Of a stretch of DNA of 38,124 nucleotides, positions 1-8,634 are shown piece after piece. The notes beneath the pieces are model-generated. The model made no database searches, was not told the DNA's origin, and saw only the letters and a program-made list of their open reading frames with translations. Origin of the DNA: Deltaproteobacteria bacterium (lineage in GTDB: Bacteria > Myxococcota_A > UBA796 > GCA-2862545); the NCBI GenBank assembly GCA_011376105.1, contig DRPG01000515.1:1-38124 (forward strand), written 5' to 3'. The position numbers and the translations under genes are program-made. Within the stretch, counting starts at the first letter, position 1, and every line of letters starts with the position of its first letter.

Positions 1-1
1 C

Positions 2-322
2 GCCTACCCCGCCGATCTACCCGAGACGATCGGGGTCGCGGCCCACCCCGACTGTCCGCTCGACAAGTTCTACTACTTCAACCCCAGGCGCTTCCCCCGC
101 AAAGAGTGGGGCGTGCTGTCCGACAAGTTCCTGACCCACGGCTACGGGATCAGCCGCGACGGACAGGTCGGTCGCTACCGGGGCTCGGGCATGGCGACGG
201 CTTATCTGTCGGGGATCACCGCGTGCCTGGCTGAGGCCATGCCCCACAAGACCGCGGTCGAGGTCATCACCCTGCTCAAGCGCACCGCCCTGGTGCCGAT
301 CCCGGAGCTCGGGTACTCGTGA
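2..322 (+). CDS. C-terminal fragment of a subtilase (S8) family protein, probably inactive
   Basis: The 5' end lies outside the window; 106 C-terminal residues are visible. The segment YPADLPETIGVAA matches the subtilase strand that normally reads YPA..PNVIAVAA, and GSGMATAYLSG matches the motif around the catalytic serine, GTSMA.P..aG. In the usual alignment the nucleophilic Ser sits directly before Met. Here that residue is Gly (codon 188-190) and the Ser is one place earlier. If this alignment is right the protein is a non-catalytic subtilase fold. The Asp and His motifs are not visible. The stop codon overlaps the GTG start of the following outer-membrane protein, so the two are probably co-transcribed and translationally coupled. 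Family assignment is fairly secure; loss of activity is inference. Confidence 0.7.
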   Translation, partial: AYPADLPETIGVAAHPDCPLDKFYYFNPRRFPRKEWGVLSDKFLTHGYGISRDGQVGRYRGSGMATAYLSGITACLAEAMPHKTAVEVITLLKRTALVPIPELGYS

Positions 323-1797
323 TCCCGGCGCGGCGGGATCTGCTGTGCCTGTCGCTCCTCGGCCCCGCGACCGCGCACGCCACGATCCCGGATCTGATTG
401 GGCTGGGGGGGCGCTGGTCCGGCGCCGGTGGGGGTGGCGTGGCGGTCATCGACGACGGCAACGCGGCCTACCTCAACCCCGCCGGCCTGTCCCGGGTGCG
501 CCGCCCCACCGCGGCCCTGGGCTACATCGCGGGCTGGCCCCGCCTCGATCAGCCTCCGCCGCTGTGGTGGGACACCAACCTCGACGGGGTCACCGATGAG
601 CGGGATCCACCGCTGCAGCTCGACACCAACCCCGCACCGATCGGTGGCTTCATGGTCCACGCCGCACGCAACGTCGGCGGCAAGTTTGGGCTGGGCCTCA
701 CCGCGTACATCCCCACCGACAACCTGATCCGGTTCTCGACCTTCGAGCCCAGCCTCCCGATCTACATCATGTGGGACAACCGTCCCCAGCGCTTCGTCAC
801 CGCGGCCGCCCTCGGGGGCGAGATCGCGCCGGGGCTGTCCCTGGGGATCGGTGCCGATCTGCTGGCGAAGGCGCGTCTGACCGTGGCGTCGACCCTGAGC
901 GCCCGCGTCGGCGCGCCGGAGCAGACCGGTGAGCCGCTCGAGGAGGTGTTCACCGAGGCGGTGGTGGACGTCCACGAGATCGACATGGCGATGGTGCCCG
1001 CCCTCGCCCCGATCGTCGGGCTCCAGCTCGACGTGGGGCGGCTGGTGCCCGCCCTCGACGGGCTGGTCCTCGGCGCGAGCTACCACGGCGAGGTCGGCCT
1101 GCCGCTGGATGTCGAGTTGTTCCTCCAGACCAACGTGTCGCTGGCGGATCTAGGCGATCTCGATCCCTACACCACCGCCCTGGTGGCCCGAGGCCAGTTC
1201 GCCCTGTTCGATCACTTCGTGCCCCGCCGGCTGCAGCTCGGCGTGGCCTACCGCCGGGCCGACGCGCTGACCCTGTACGCCGACGGGCGCTGGACCGACT
1301 GGCGCTCCATGGTGCTCAACGTCGCTCAGGTCAGCGAGGCCTCCCTGGTGGGGCCGCTGATCGATCTCGAGGGCGTCATCACCGACGGCAACGCCTACAG
1401 CTACTCGGTGCGGGCCACCTGGGGCCTGCGGATGGGCGCCGATCTGCAGCTGCCCCCCATCGACGTCGGCGGCAAGCTGCGGTACCTGCGCCTGTCGTTC
1501 CGGGGGGGCTTTGGCTTCGATCCAACCCCCCTGGTGGAGCAGGGCCCCGAGTCGGCCCTGCTCGACACCGATCGCTCGATGTATACGCTGGGCATGGGGA
1601 TGGAGCACTGGGACGCGCTGGATCTGATCGACGGCGCGGTGCGCTGGGATCTGTTCGTGCAGTGGCACACGCTGCACCGCACCAGCCTCGCCCGCAACGC
1701 GACGGAGCCCACCCCCGGCTACCCCGTCTCCTCTGGCCTGATCCCCGCGGGGGGCTCGATCCCGGTCTTCGGGGGCCAGTGGAGCTTCGACTATTGA
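319..1797 (+). CDS. FadL/OmpP1-like outer-membrane transport protein
   Basis: A 492-residue protein with a Sec-type signal peptide at about residues 1-21, ending near ATAHA. The motif VIDDGNAAYLNPAGLS (residues 43-58) is the typical N-terminal signature of the FadL/OmpP1/TodX family, which forms 14-stranded outer-membrane barrels for long-chain fatty acids and other hydrophobic compounds. The length fits. The rest alternates short amphipathic strands and ends in an aromatic residue (SFDY), as barrel proteins often do. The GTG start overlaps the upstream stop codon (TCGTGA). A fatty-acid substrate would agree with the acyl-CoA synthetase and fabH elsewhere in the window, but the substrate cannot be read from sequence. 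Confidence 0.8.
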   Translation: MIPARRDLLCLSLLGPATAHATIPDLIGLGGRWSGAGGGGVAVIDDGNAAYLNPAGLSRVRRPTAALGYIAGWPRLDQPPPLWWDTNLDGVTDERDPPLQLDTNPAPIGGFMVHAARNVGGKFGLGLTAYIPTDNLIRFSTFEPSLPIYIMWDNRPQRFVTAAALGGEIAPGLSLGIGADLLAKARLTVASTLSARVGAPEQTGEPLEEVFTEAVVDVHEIDMAMVPALAPIVGLQLDVGRLVPALDGLVLGASYHGEVGLPLDVELFLQTNVSLADLGDLDPYTTALVARGQFALFDHFVPRRLQLGVAYRRADALTLYADGRWTDWRSMVLNVAQVSEASLVGPLIDLEGVITDGNAYSYSVRATWGLRMGADLQLPPIDVGGKLRYLRLSFRGGFGFDPTPLVEQGPESALLDTDRSMYTLGMGMEHWDALDLIDGAVRWDLFVQWHTLHRTSLARNATEPTPGYPVSSGLIPAGGSIPVFGGQWSFDY

Positions 1798-1809
1798 GGC
1801 AGCGCTAGC

Positions 1810-2715
1810 GTGATGGGCACAGCCCCGACCGTGGGCCGGCTGGCCCCGACCCCCTCGGGTCACCTGCACCTCGGCAACGTCGTCGCGTTCGCCGCCGCCT
1901 GGCTGTCGGTCCGCTCAGCCTCCGGGCGGCTGCTGCTGCGCCTCGAGGACGTCGATCGGATCCGCTCCCGCACCGACGTGATCGACTCGATCCGAGACGA
2001 TCTTCGCTGGATGGGCCTGCTGTGGGACGAGGAGGTCTTACCCCAGCGGCTCCGGGACTATGCCCCCTGGCTGGATCGGCTCAGGGCCCACACCTACGCC
2101 TGCACCTGCACCCGGAAGCAGATCGGGGCGGCGGGGGGGGTGTACCCGGGCACCTGCCGGGACGCCGGGCACACCGAGGGCGCGATCCGCTTCGCCCTGC
2201 CGCAGGGCGAGGTGCCGGTGGTGGATCGCCGCTTTGGGATCCGCCGCGTCGATCCCAACACCTTCGGGGATCCGGTGCTGCGTAGGCGGGACGGCGTGTA
2301 CACCTACAACCTGGCGGTGGTCGCCGACGATCTCCTGGACGGGGTCACCGAGGTGGTGCGCGGTGCCGATCTGCTCGACTACACCGCGGTCCAGATCCAC
2401 CTGTGGCGGGCCCTGGGGGCGACCCAGCCCACCTGGCTCCACGCGCCATTGATCCTCGGCCCGGACGGCCGCAAGCTGTCGAAGTCGACCGCCTCGACCG
2501 AGATCCGGGCGCTGCGGGCCATGGGCTGGACCCCGGGCGAGCTGTGGCGCACGGTGCTGCCCTGGCTGGGCCTCCCCCCCCTCGATCACATCCACGACGC
2601 GATCGACAGCTACGACCCAGCTCGGAGCCTGCCGGGCCCCATCGCCCTGGAGGATCCACCGGATCGCCCCGCCCGTCGACGTCCTACCAGTCGAGGATGG
2701 CCGAGCCCCAGGTGA
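1810..2715 (+). CDS. gluQ: Glutamyl-Q tRNA(Asp) synthetase
   Basis: A 301-residue class I aminoacyl-tRNA synthetase core without an anticodon-binding domain, the size expected for GluQ-RS, which attaches glutamate to queuosine at position 34 of tRNA(Asp). Visible motifs are a HIGH-like HLHLGN (residues 18-23), a KMSKS-like KLSKS (222-226), and the GluQ zinc site: Cys98, Cys100, Tyr112 and Cys116 in the pattern CTCTR...YPGTC. Start is GTG 1810 or the adjacent ATG 1813. The last residues (DRPARRRPTSRGW) are low-complexity and overlap the 3' end of convergent fabH by 32 bp, so the tail may be a recent read-through. A truncated glutamyl-tRNA synthetase is excluded mainly by the zinc motif and length. 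Confidence 0.9.
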   Translation: MMGTAPTVGRLAPTPSGHLHLGNVVAFAAAWLSVRSASGRLLLRLEDVDRIRSRTDVIDSIRDDLRWMGLLWDEEVLPQRLRDYAPWLDRLRAHTYACTCTRKQIGAAGGVYPGTCRDAGHTEGAIRFALPQGEVPVVDRRFGIRRVDPNTFGDPVLRRRDGVYTYNLAVVADDLLDGVTEVVRGADLLDYTAVQIHLWRALGATQPTWLHAPLILGPDGRKLSKSTASTEIRALRAMGWTPGELWRTVLPWLGLPPLDHIHDAIDSYDPARSLPGPIALEDPPDRPARRRPTSRGWPSPR

Positions 2716-3715
2716 AGCCCGAGCCAAACGCCACACAGGCCACCTTCATCCCCCGCACCAGCCGACCGCTCTCCTCGGCCTCAGCCAGCAGCAGCGGGAT
2801 CGTCGCGGCGGTGGTGTTGCCGTACTTCTGGATGTTGTGGATCAGCTTCTCCTCGGGGATCCCCATGGTCTGGGCGACCATCTGGTTGATCCGCATGTTC
2901 GCCTGGTGGAAGCAGAACAGATCGATGTCCGCCAGATCGATCTTCTGATCCCAGCAGGCGGAGACCAGCACCTGGATCATGCGCTCGACGGCGTTCTTAA
3001 ACACCTGACGCCCCTCCATGTGGGCCCACATCATCTCGGGCTCGACCCGACCGGGCCCCTCGCGCCCCTCGGGCACCGGAAAGAACGGTCGCTTGGACAT
3101 GTCCCACACCTTCTGGCACAGCACGTCGGCGAAGCGACCATCGGCGCCGAGGTACCACCCCCGGATCCCCCGATCCTCGTCGGTCGGGCTGACGATCACG
3201 GCTCCGGCTCCGTCTCCAAACAAGGACGAGACCGTGCGGCCCCGGGTGCTCAGATCCAGAGCGGCGGAGTGGGTCTCTCCACCCACGAGCAGGACGTGGC
3301 GTACCATGCCCGACTGCACCATCGAGCTGGCGGCGGCCAGCCCATACAGGAAGCCCGAGCACTGGTTGCGCAGATCCATCGCGGGGATGAAGCGCCCCTG
3401 CTCGCACAGCCCCAGCTTCTCCTGCAGGAGCACCCCGTCTCCGGGGAAGGCGTGCTTTGGGGACAGGGTCGCGAACACGATCATGTCGACGTCGGCCTCG
3501 GTCAGGCCCGCGTTGGCGATGGCCTTGCGCGCCGCGGGCACCGCGAGATCCGCCGAGCACGTCCCCTCGGGAGCAAACCGGCGGGCCTCGATCCCCGTGC
3601 GCTTGACGATCCAGTCGTGGGTGGTGTCGATGCCATAACCGTCGCGCAGATCGTCGTTGGTGACGATCTGCTCGGGGACATAGCCTCCGGTCCCGGAGAT
3701 GTAGGCGTTTGGCAA
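2684..3715 (-). CDS. fabH: Beta-ketoacyl-ACP synthase III (FabH-type)
   Basis: A 343-residue thiolase-fold condensing enzyme that starts fatty-acid synthesis by joining an acyl-CoA to malonyl-ACP. The triad is intact: Cys119 in RNQCSG, His270 in FCFHQANMRI and Asn300 in YGNTTAATIP. FGDGAGAV and the C-terminal GSGFTWGSA are also family hallmarks. The TTG at 3715 is chosen because GGAGGA lies seven bases upstream and the protein then begins PNAYISGTGGYVPE, where the family normally starts; a longer ORF from 3784 adds 23 atypical residues. Single-gene unit, divergent from the next gene and convergent with gluQ. Other KAS III-like enzymes (alkylquinolone, olefin or polyketide starter) share these motifs, so housekeeping FabH is likely but not certain. 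Confidence 0.9.
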   Translation of the reverse strand: MPNAYISGTGGYVPEQIVTNDDLRDGYGIDTTHDWIVKRTGIEARRFAPEGTCSADLAVPAARKAIANAGLTEADVDMIVFATLSPKHAFPGDGVLLQEKLGLCEQGRFIPAMDLRNQCSGFLYGLAAASSMVQSGMVRHVLLVGGETHSAALDLSTRGRTVSSLFGDGAGAVIVSPTDEDRGIRGWYLGADGRFADVLCQKVWDMSKRPFFPVPEGREGPGRVEPEMMWAHMEGRQVFKNAVERMIQVLVSACWDQKIDLADIDLFCFHQANMRINQMVAQTMGIPEEKLIHNIQKYGNTTAATIPLLLAEAEESGRLVRGMKVACVAFGSGFTWGSAILDW

Positions 3716-3783
3716 GGCACGCTCCTCCAAAGGTCCCGCCCAGGTAACGCCGTGGCTGCTACACTGCCGGTGGGGGAGGTCCA

Positions 3784-4134
3784 TTGCTCCGTCTCACCCT
3801 CCGCGATGGCCACGACGGCCGACTCCTGGCCCGGATCATCGATCGCGACGGCTATGCTTTTGTCCTCGACTATGGAGATCGGGCCGTGGTGGCGGACGCC
3901 GCCCGGAAGGTGATGCAGGGTGGTTTCCTGGTCCGGTGGGAGGAGGTCATCGAGGAGGCATCCCCGGGCAGCCCTACCTTCTTCCGCCTCCTGGCGATGC
4001 ACTATGCCACGGAGGGCCTGCTGGTCTCAGTCGACGAGCCCACCTGGACCCGCAGGGCCCCGGATCGACGGCTCGAGATGACCGAGGTCCCCCTCCCCGG
4101 CCACAGCGAGCTCGAGCCGTTCCCCGGCGGATAG
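3784..4134 (+). CDS. Small conserved-looking protein of unknown function
   Basis: A 116-residue protein not recognised. It begins with a TTG preceded by a purine-rich GGGGGAGGT stretch that can act as ribosome-binding site. The N-terminal half alternates strands and charged turns (LRLTLRDGHDGRLLARI, YAFVLDYGDRAVVADAA), suggesting a small alpha/beta or beta-barrel domain. The C-terminal 25 residues are Pro/Glu-rich and probably unstructured. No signal peptide or membrane segment. It is transcribed away from fabH across a 68-bp divergent region, so the two may share control. Codon use (GC-rich third positions) looks like real coding sequence. Confidence 0.6.
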   Translation: MLRLTLRDGHDGRLLARIIDRDGYAFVLDYGDRAVVADAARKVMQGGFLVRWEEVIEEASPGSPTFFRLLAMHYATEGLLVSVDEPTWTRRAPDRRLEMTEVPLPGHSELEPFPGG

Positions 4135-4193
4135 CCCCGCCACCGCGAGAACCCCCGGAGCCACCGCCGGCTGCTCAGGAGCAGGCCAGCAGG

Positions 4194-6314
4194 CTACCGC
4201 CGCCCGATCAGGCGGGTCCCGAGCTGCCCCATGCGCAGCAGCAGCGGATCGGGAGGCTCGAGGTGGACCCCCGCCCCCGGCGGAGGCAGGAGCCCCATCA
4301 TCTGTCGCTTGAGCTGCTCGTTCTCAGCGGAGGCGGGCAGGGGTGTGGCTTCGTTGGGATCGGCCTTGAGATCGAACATCGAGGTGCGCCCGTCGGCGGA
4401 GTAGACCAGCTTGTGATTCCCCAGGAACACCGCTTGCTGCTCGATCCCGAACCGGGACGACTGTGCGATGGCGATCCGATCCCCCGAGGCGATCCCGAAC
4501 GCGCGCTCTAGCGGAGCCCCATCGGCCCGGGGCAGGGGGCGATGGCGTATGGCCGCCAACAGGGTCGGGGCGAGATCCACGACGGACACGATCCCCCCGA
4601 CCCGGCCCGGCGAGAGGTTCGGCACCCGGATCAGCAGCGGGACGTGCAGCAGCTCCTCGTACATCGTGTGGCCAAAGCGCATGCCTGGGCGTGCCTGGCG
4701 ATCCTGGGGCCGCTCCTCAGCGAGGTGGACCCCCCGATCCCCCACCACCACCACCCACGCGTCGTCGGGCACAGCCTCGAGCAGCCGCCCCACCGCACGA
4801 TCCACCCGGCGGACGGCGTCGTCGTAGCGATCGACGGGGAACGGGCGGGTGGTGGAGCCCACCTCAGCCACCTGATCCTCGGGGACGACCCGGAACGGAC
4901 CCGCTGCGTCGGCGTAGTGGACGAACAGCAGCGTGCCCATGCTGGGGGCCCGGGCCTCCAGCATCGCCAGGGCCCGATCGGTGACCCGCTCTGCGTCGAC
5001 GTGCCGCGGCCAGGCGAGGGGATCGCGCTCCGCCACCGACAGGGGCGCGAGCAGGGCGGGGAGCAGCCCCTGATCCGGGGCGTCCTGCCAGGCCTCGAAC
5101 CCGGCGTCGAGCCCAAAGATGCGCAGCTCGGGATCGCCGCTGATCCCCGAGGTGGCCCACCCCGCACGCCGCAGGGCGCCCGCCAGGGTGGGGGTGCCCG
5201 GCCGCAGGGGGCTGTTGATCGCCCGGGCGCCGTCGTTGAGGCCCGCACCATGGGCATACGGCAGCCGGCCCGTCAGGACGGAGCCCACCGAGGGGATGGT
5301 CCAGTTGCTGGTGGCGTGGGCACCGGTGAACGTGAGGGAGCTCCGGGCCAGGCGATCGAGGCTCGGGGTGAGGCTGTGGGTGCCGCCCCCACGCCCCAGG
5401 CGATCGGCCCGCAGCCCGCTGACCACGATCATCACCAGAGGCGGCCCCCGCACGCTCGAGACCGGCGGGGCGGGATCCGCAGCGGGGTGGGCCCGGGTGA
5501 CCCCCACCCCACCGGCCCCCAGCAGGGCCCAGGCCAGCAGCGGGACCCACGGCGACACCCCCTCGGTGGTGAAGGCCGCGGTGAACAGGGCGAGGGCCCC
5601 GGCTACAAGCAGGGCCAGCCCCGACGTGAGCAGCACGGCGAGATCGAGCCCGTCGAGGAGGTGCAGGTGGAGGGGGGCGAGCAGGGCCATCCCACACAGC
5701 CCCCAGGTCGCCAGCCCCAGGAGCAGCCACCCCGGGCCAGGCATCCGCCCCATGAGCTGCCCACCGATCACCCCGAGCAGCGCCCCCAGCCCGATCCCGA
5801 TCTCTGCCGGGAGCCCGAGCCAGGTCGCCAGCGCTGCGAGCTTGACCGAGCCGAGCCAGCCCGCCAGCGTCACGCTGCTGGCCAGCGCCCAGCGCGAGCC
5901 CCACAGGCCCGTCCCGCCCCCGATCCACCCCAGGATCGCGCCGCCCACGGCATAGCTCGCCAGCAGCACCCCCCCCGATCCCCGCTGGGCGAACGGCAGA
6001 CCCGCGGCCTGGATCACTGCACCCTCCCACAGCAGCATCCCCACCCCCCCCAGCGCCCCCAGGATCAGCCCAGCGGCCCAGGCCGCGGGTAGGGGCGCCC
6101 GGCCGGAGGCCCGGGCCTCGAGGCGGCGGGACGTGCGCCCCCGGGGCGAGGGGGTGCCCGGGGCGGCGCCGGACGGGGCCGACGCTGGATCGGGCGGCGG
6201 GGCCGACGCTGGATCGGGCGGCGGGGCCGACGCTGGATCGGGGCCTGGATCCAGTGGAAGATCCGGATCAGGGCTCGATCCCGGGCCGGATGTAGCTCGT
6301 GGTTCGGCGTCCAT
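4194..6314 (-). CDS. Membrane protein with a degenerate sulfatase/alkaline-phosphatase-fold domain
   Basis: A 706-residue protein: a Pro/Ala/Asp-rich N-terminus with PPDPASAP repeats (about 25-50), about seven hydrophobic segments (75-275), then a sulfatase-like domain (290-700). Family landmarks include TPSLDRLARSS, PSVGSVLTGRLPYAHG and YEELLHVPLLIRVP. Several metal and catalytic positions differ from the family. The DTLRAD metal motif reads SGLRAD (299-304), the formylglycine Cys/Ser position is Thr339 (TIPS), and the DHG motif reads DRG (526-528); His549 is kept. Thr is the nucleophile in LtaS and EptA-type relatives, but loss of the first Asp and the His argues for weak or absent hydrolase activity. 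The start overlaps the upstream glycosyltransferase by 47 bp, with TAGGGA eight bases before ATG, suggesting one operon. Confidence 0.8.
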   Translation of the reverse strand: MDAEPRATSGPGSSPDPDLPLDPGPDPASAPPPDPASAPPPDPASAPSGAAPGTPSPRGRTSRRLEARASGRAPLPAAWAAGLILGALGGVGMLLWEGAVIQAAGLPFAQRGSGGVLLASYAVGGAILGWIGGGTGLWGSRWALASSVTLAGWLGSVKLAALATWLGLPAEIGIGLGALLGVIGGQLMGRMPGPGWLLLGLATWGLCGMALLAPLHLHLLDGLDLAVLLTSGLALLVAGALALFTAAFTTEGVSPWVPLLAWALLGAGGVGVTRAHPAADPAPPVSSVRGPPLVMIVVSGLRADRLGRGGGTHSLTPSLDRLARSSLTFTGAHATSNWTIPSVGSVLTGRLPYAHGAGLNDGARAINSPLRPGTPTLAGALRRAGWATSGISGDPELRIFGLDAGFEAWQDAPDQGLLPALLAPLSVAERDPLAWPRHVDAERVTDRALAMLEARAPSMGTLLFVHYADAAGPFRVVPEDQVAEVGSTTRPFPVDRYDDAVRRVDRAVGRLLEAVPDDAWVVVVGDRGVHLAEERPQDRQARPGMRFGHTMYEELLHVPLLIRVPNLSPGRVGGIVSVVDLAPTLLAAIRHRPLPRADGAPLERAFGIASGDRIAIAQSSRFGIEQQAVFLGNHKLVYSADGRTSMFDLKADPNEATPLPASAENEQLKRQMMGLLPPPGAGVHLEPPDPLLLRMGQLGTRLIGRR
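6178..6241. repeat. 24-bp in-frame tandem repeat in the sulfatase-like gene
   Basis: Two perfect copies and a 16-base partial copy of a 24-bp unit beginning GCCGACGCTGGATC. On the minus strand it encodes the PPDPASAP repeats in the disordered N-terminal tail of the sulfatase-like protein. Such units change copy number easily by slippage. Confidence 0.9.
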
Positions 6315-7299
6315 CCTGGTTCCCTATCCCAGCCAACGAGCGGACCGGGCCCCGACCCGCCCGCCACCCCGCGACGGCGGCCCGCAGCAGCGCGGCCACC
6401 GCCCCGGCTGAGCGTTGCTCGACAGCGGATCTCACCGCGACGGCACCAAAGGTGATCGCAAAGGGCAGCAGCGACAAGGATCCCCGGTGCCTGCGCAGGA
6501 ACAGGGCGGTGTTGTGAAACCGCCACCAGCGCGTGCGGTCGGCGTGCTCCGTGCGCACCCCACCGGTGGCGCGGTGCAGGTGATCCACCGCTGCGTCGGG
6601 CTCGTACACCAGCCGCCAGCCCACCGACCGCACCCGCTCGGACGCGTCGGCGTCCTCCAGCAGGGACGTGCCCGCGTAGGCCTCGTCGAAGCCCCCCACC
6701 GACGCCAGGGCCCGGCGGCGCCACGACATGTTCGCGCCCTTGAGCGTCTCGATCTCCACCGGATCCGGCCCGTCGAGGTGGGTCCGGATCCGCCCGCTCC
6801 GATCGAGGCGGTTGGTGGTGCGCCGGGCGTTCGATCGCAGGCAGCGCTCACGGATCCGGCCCACCACGCCCCCCACCGTTGGATCGCGGTACCGCGACAG
6901 GTGGGAGACGACACAGCCGGGCCACAGCACGACGTCGTCGTCGAAGAACAGCAGGATCGGAGCGGAGGTGGCGGCCACCCCGGCGTTGCGTGCGCCCGGC
7001 AGCCCCCGCACGGCGCGGGGCAGGTGGCGGACCCGCGCGTCGGCCAACGCCTCGATCTGTGCAGCCGTCCGGGCGAGCTGGGCGGGACCGGACTGATCCA
7101 CCACCACGATCTCGGACGAGGCGGGGGCCTGAGCCACGACCTGACGCAGCAGCCGGGCCAGATCATCGGCCCGCTCCAGCGTCGCGAGGACGATCGCGAC
7201 CTCGAGCGCGGGCTCCGCTACGACCTCGGCCCCGGGCTCAGCCACAGGCTCAGCCACAGGGATCGGTGGCACACCCGGCCACCGACGCCGGCGGCGCAC
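6268..7299 (-). CDS. Family 2 glycosyltransferase
   Basis: A 343-residue GT-A fold enzyme that would transfer a sugar from a nucleotide donor, probably to an envelope polysaccharide or glycolipid at the cytoplasmic face of the inner membrane. Visible are the N-terminal nucleotide strand EVAIVLATLERADDLARLL (33-51), EIVVVDQSG, the metal-binding DDD (120-122), KGANMSWRR (188-195) and the catalytic-base region SLLEDAD (212-218), all normal for rhamnosyl- or WcaA-like enzymes. The first 32 residues are Pro/Ala/Glu-rich with a PVAEP repeat and are probably an extension. The GTG start has only a weak ribosome-binding site, so the start is uncertain. It overlaps the downstream sulfatase-like gene; the pair may serve one envelope-sugar pathway. 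Donor and acceptor are unknown. Confidence 0.85.
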   Translation of the reverse strand: MRRRRRWPGVPPIPVAEPVAEPGAEVVAEPALEVAIVLATLERADDLARLLRQVVAQAPASSEIVVVDQSGPAQLARTAAQIEALADARVRHLPRAVRGLPGARNAGVAATSAPILLFFDDDVVLWPGCVVSHLSRYRDPTVGGVVGRIRERCLRSNARRTTNRLDRSGRIRTHLDGPDPVEIETLKGANMSWRRRALASVGGFDEAYAGTSLLEDADASERVRSVGWRLVYEPDAAVDHLHRATGGVRTEHADRTRWWRFHNTALFLRRHRGSLSLLPFAITFGAVAVRSAVEQRSAGAVAALLRAAVAGWRAGRGPVRSLAGIGNQDGRRTTSYIRPGIEP

Positions 7300-7374
7300 C
7301 CTGGGGCCCCACGGGTGCCGGCGGCGTTGGCGCCCTGCACGACCACAACGCCCACGACCACGTCATGTCTCCTC

Positions 7375-7410
7375 CAGCCCCGGTCCCCAGCCTCAGCCCC
7401 GGTCCCCAGC
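7375..7410. repeat. 19-bp direct repeat, two copies, between divergent genes
   Basis: The 17-mer CAGCCCCGGTCCCCAGC occurs at 7375-7391 and again at 7394-7410, spaced by two bases. It lies in the 139-bp divergent region between the glycosyltransferase and the RNA methyltransferase, so it could be a pair of regulator-binding sites or simple slippage. No convincing promoter was identified around it. Confidence 0.8.
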
Positions 7411-7438
7411 ATACCGCCTCGATCGGTTAGGTCCCCCC

Positions 7439-8626
7439 ATGTCCGACGTGACGCTGCAGTGGCTGCTCCCCGACGGCCGAGGGGTCGGGCGGGCCCCCGA
7501 CGGAGCCACGGTGCGGGTGGACGGAGGCGTCCCCGGCGACGTGGTCTGCACCGATCAAGATCCTCCCCGGCTGGTCCGGCCCTCCCCCGATCGCCGCACC
7601 CCACCGTGTCCTTGGTCCAAGCGCTGTGGGGGCTGTGATCTCGACGTGCTGACGCCCGGGTCCCGCCACCGGGCCCTGGCCGCCACCGTCGCCCACGCCT
7701 TCCGCCACCCCCACACACCGACGGTGGTCCCATCCCCCCGGGCCGAGGGGCACCGAGCCAGGATCAAGCTCGCGATCGAGGGCACGGCTGTGGGCTACCG
7801 CCCCCGGCGATCCCACGCGCTGGTGGCGGTGCAGCGCTGCAGGATCGCCCGCCCCGAGGTCCAGGACGCTCACCAGAGGCTGATCGACTGGCTCCAGCGG
7901 GTCCACCCCCGGGGCCTGGGGGCGGTGGAGATCCGATCGGATGGCACCCGGGTGGCCTACGCCTTCACTTCGTCGGGATCGGTCCCCAGGGCCACCCGGG
8001 AGGCCCTCGCGCAGCTTGAGGTCGTCGCCCTCGATGGGCGACGGATCGCGGGCGATCCCGTGCTGGAGCTACGGATCGAGGATCAGCCCCTCAGGGTACG
8101 CCCCCGCTCTTTCTACCAGGTCAACCTCGAGCTCAACACCCTGCTGGTGGCCCATGTGCGCCAGGCCCTGGTGGATCGGGGGGCCGAGGCGGTCCTCGAT
8201 CTGTACGCGGGGATCGGCAACCTCTCGGTGCCGCTGGCCGCCGCGGGCCTGCCGGTGGTGGCGGTCGAGGCCCCGGGCCCTGGGGGAGAGGATCTCCGCG
8301 ACAACGCCGCGGCGGCGAGGGCCCGGGGGTTGTCCATCGAGGCGATCACCCAGCGGGTCGAGCGCCTTGATCCCAGCCGGATCCCCTTCGACGCGGTGGT
8401 GCTCGATCCTCCGCGGGCCGGCGCCCGGGGGGTGTTGCCCCGGATCACCCGCAACCGTCCCCGGATCGTGGCCTACATCAGCTGCCACGCGCCCTCCGCG
8501 GCCCGGGATCTGCGGGAGATCCCGGACTACGAGCTGGTCTCCCTGACGACCTTCGATCTGTTCGTCGACACCCGCCACCTGGAGGCCGTCGCGATCCTCG
8601 AGCGGCGCTCGAGGCCACGGAGATAG
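7439..8626 (+). CDS. 23S rRNA/tRNA uracil-C5 methyltransferase, RlmD/TrmA family
   Basis: A 395-residue SAM-dependent RNA m5U methyltransferase. The 4Fe-4S cluster Cys residues are visible as Cys57, Cys63 and Cys66 (CPWSKRCGGC) and Cys134. An N-terminal TRAM-like segment precedes them. SYQ-type motif FYQVN is at 225-229, the SAM loop LYAGIGNLS at 255-263, the conserved LDPPRAG at 322-328, and the catalytic Cys349 in SCHAPSAARDL. The usual SCNPxTLARDL is changed at the two residues after Cys (His-Ala). The cluster is typical of RlmD, RlmC and relatives rather than TrmA itself, and the exact target uridine cannot be fixed. Overall length is near normal (about 400-450). Its stop is followed within nine bases by the start of a possible small lipoprotein. 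Confidence 0.88.
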   Translation: MSDVTLQWLLPDGRGVGRAPDGATVRVDGGVPGDVVCTDQDPPRLVRPSPDRRTPPCPWSKRCGGCDLDVLTPGSRHRALAATVAHAFRHPHTPTVVPSPRAEGHRARIKLAIEGTAVGYRPRRSHALVAVQRCRIARPEVQDAHQRLIDWLQRVHPRGLGAVEIRSDGTRVAYAFTSSGSVPRATREALAQLEVVALDGRRIAGDPVLELRIEDQPLRVRPRSFYQVNLELNTLLVAHVRQALVDRGAEAVLDLYAGIGNLSVPLAAAGLPVVAVEAPGPGGEDLRDNAAAARARGLSIEAITQRVERLDPSRIPFDAVVLDPPRAGARGVLPRITRNRPRIVAYISCHAPSAARDLREIPDYELVSLTTFDLFVDTRHLEAVAILERRSRPRR

Positions 8627-8634
8627 GAGGGCGC

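Noticed and set aside
202-1086. Long minus-strand frame opposite the FadL-like gene
   Set aside because: Arg/Gly/His-rich shadow of a GC-rich gene; no domain, no ribosome-binding site, and the plus strand carries a clear family member.
4542-6092. 516-codon plus-strand frame opposite the sulfatase-like gene
   Set aside because: Composition (Gln, Arg, Gly, Pro, His) is typical of an antisense shadow; the minus strand shows membrane helices and a known fold.
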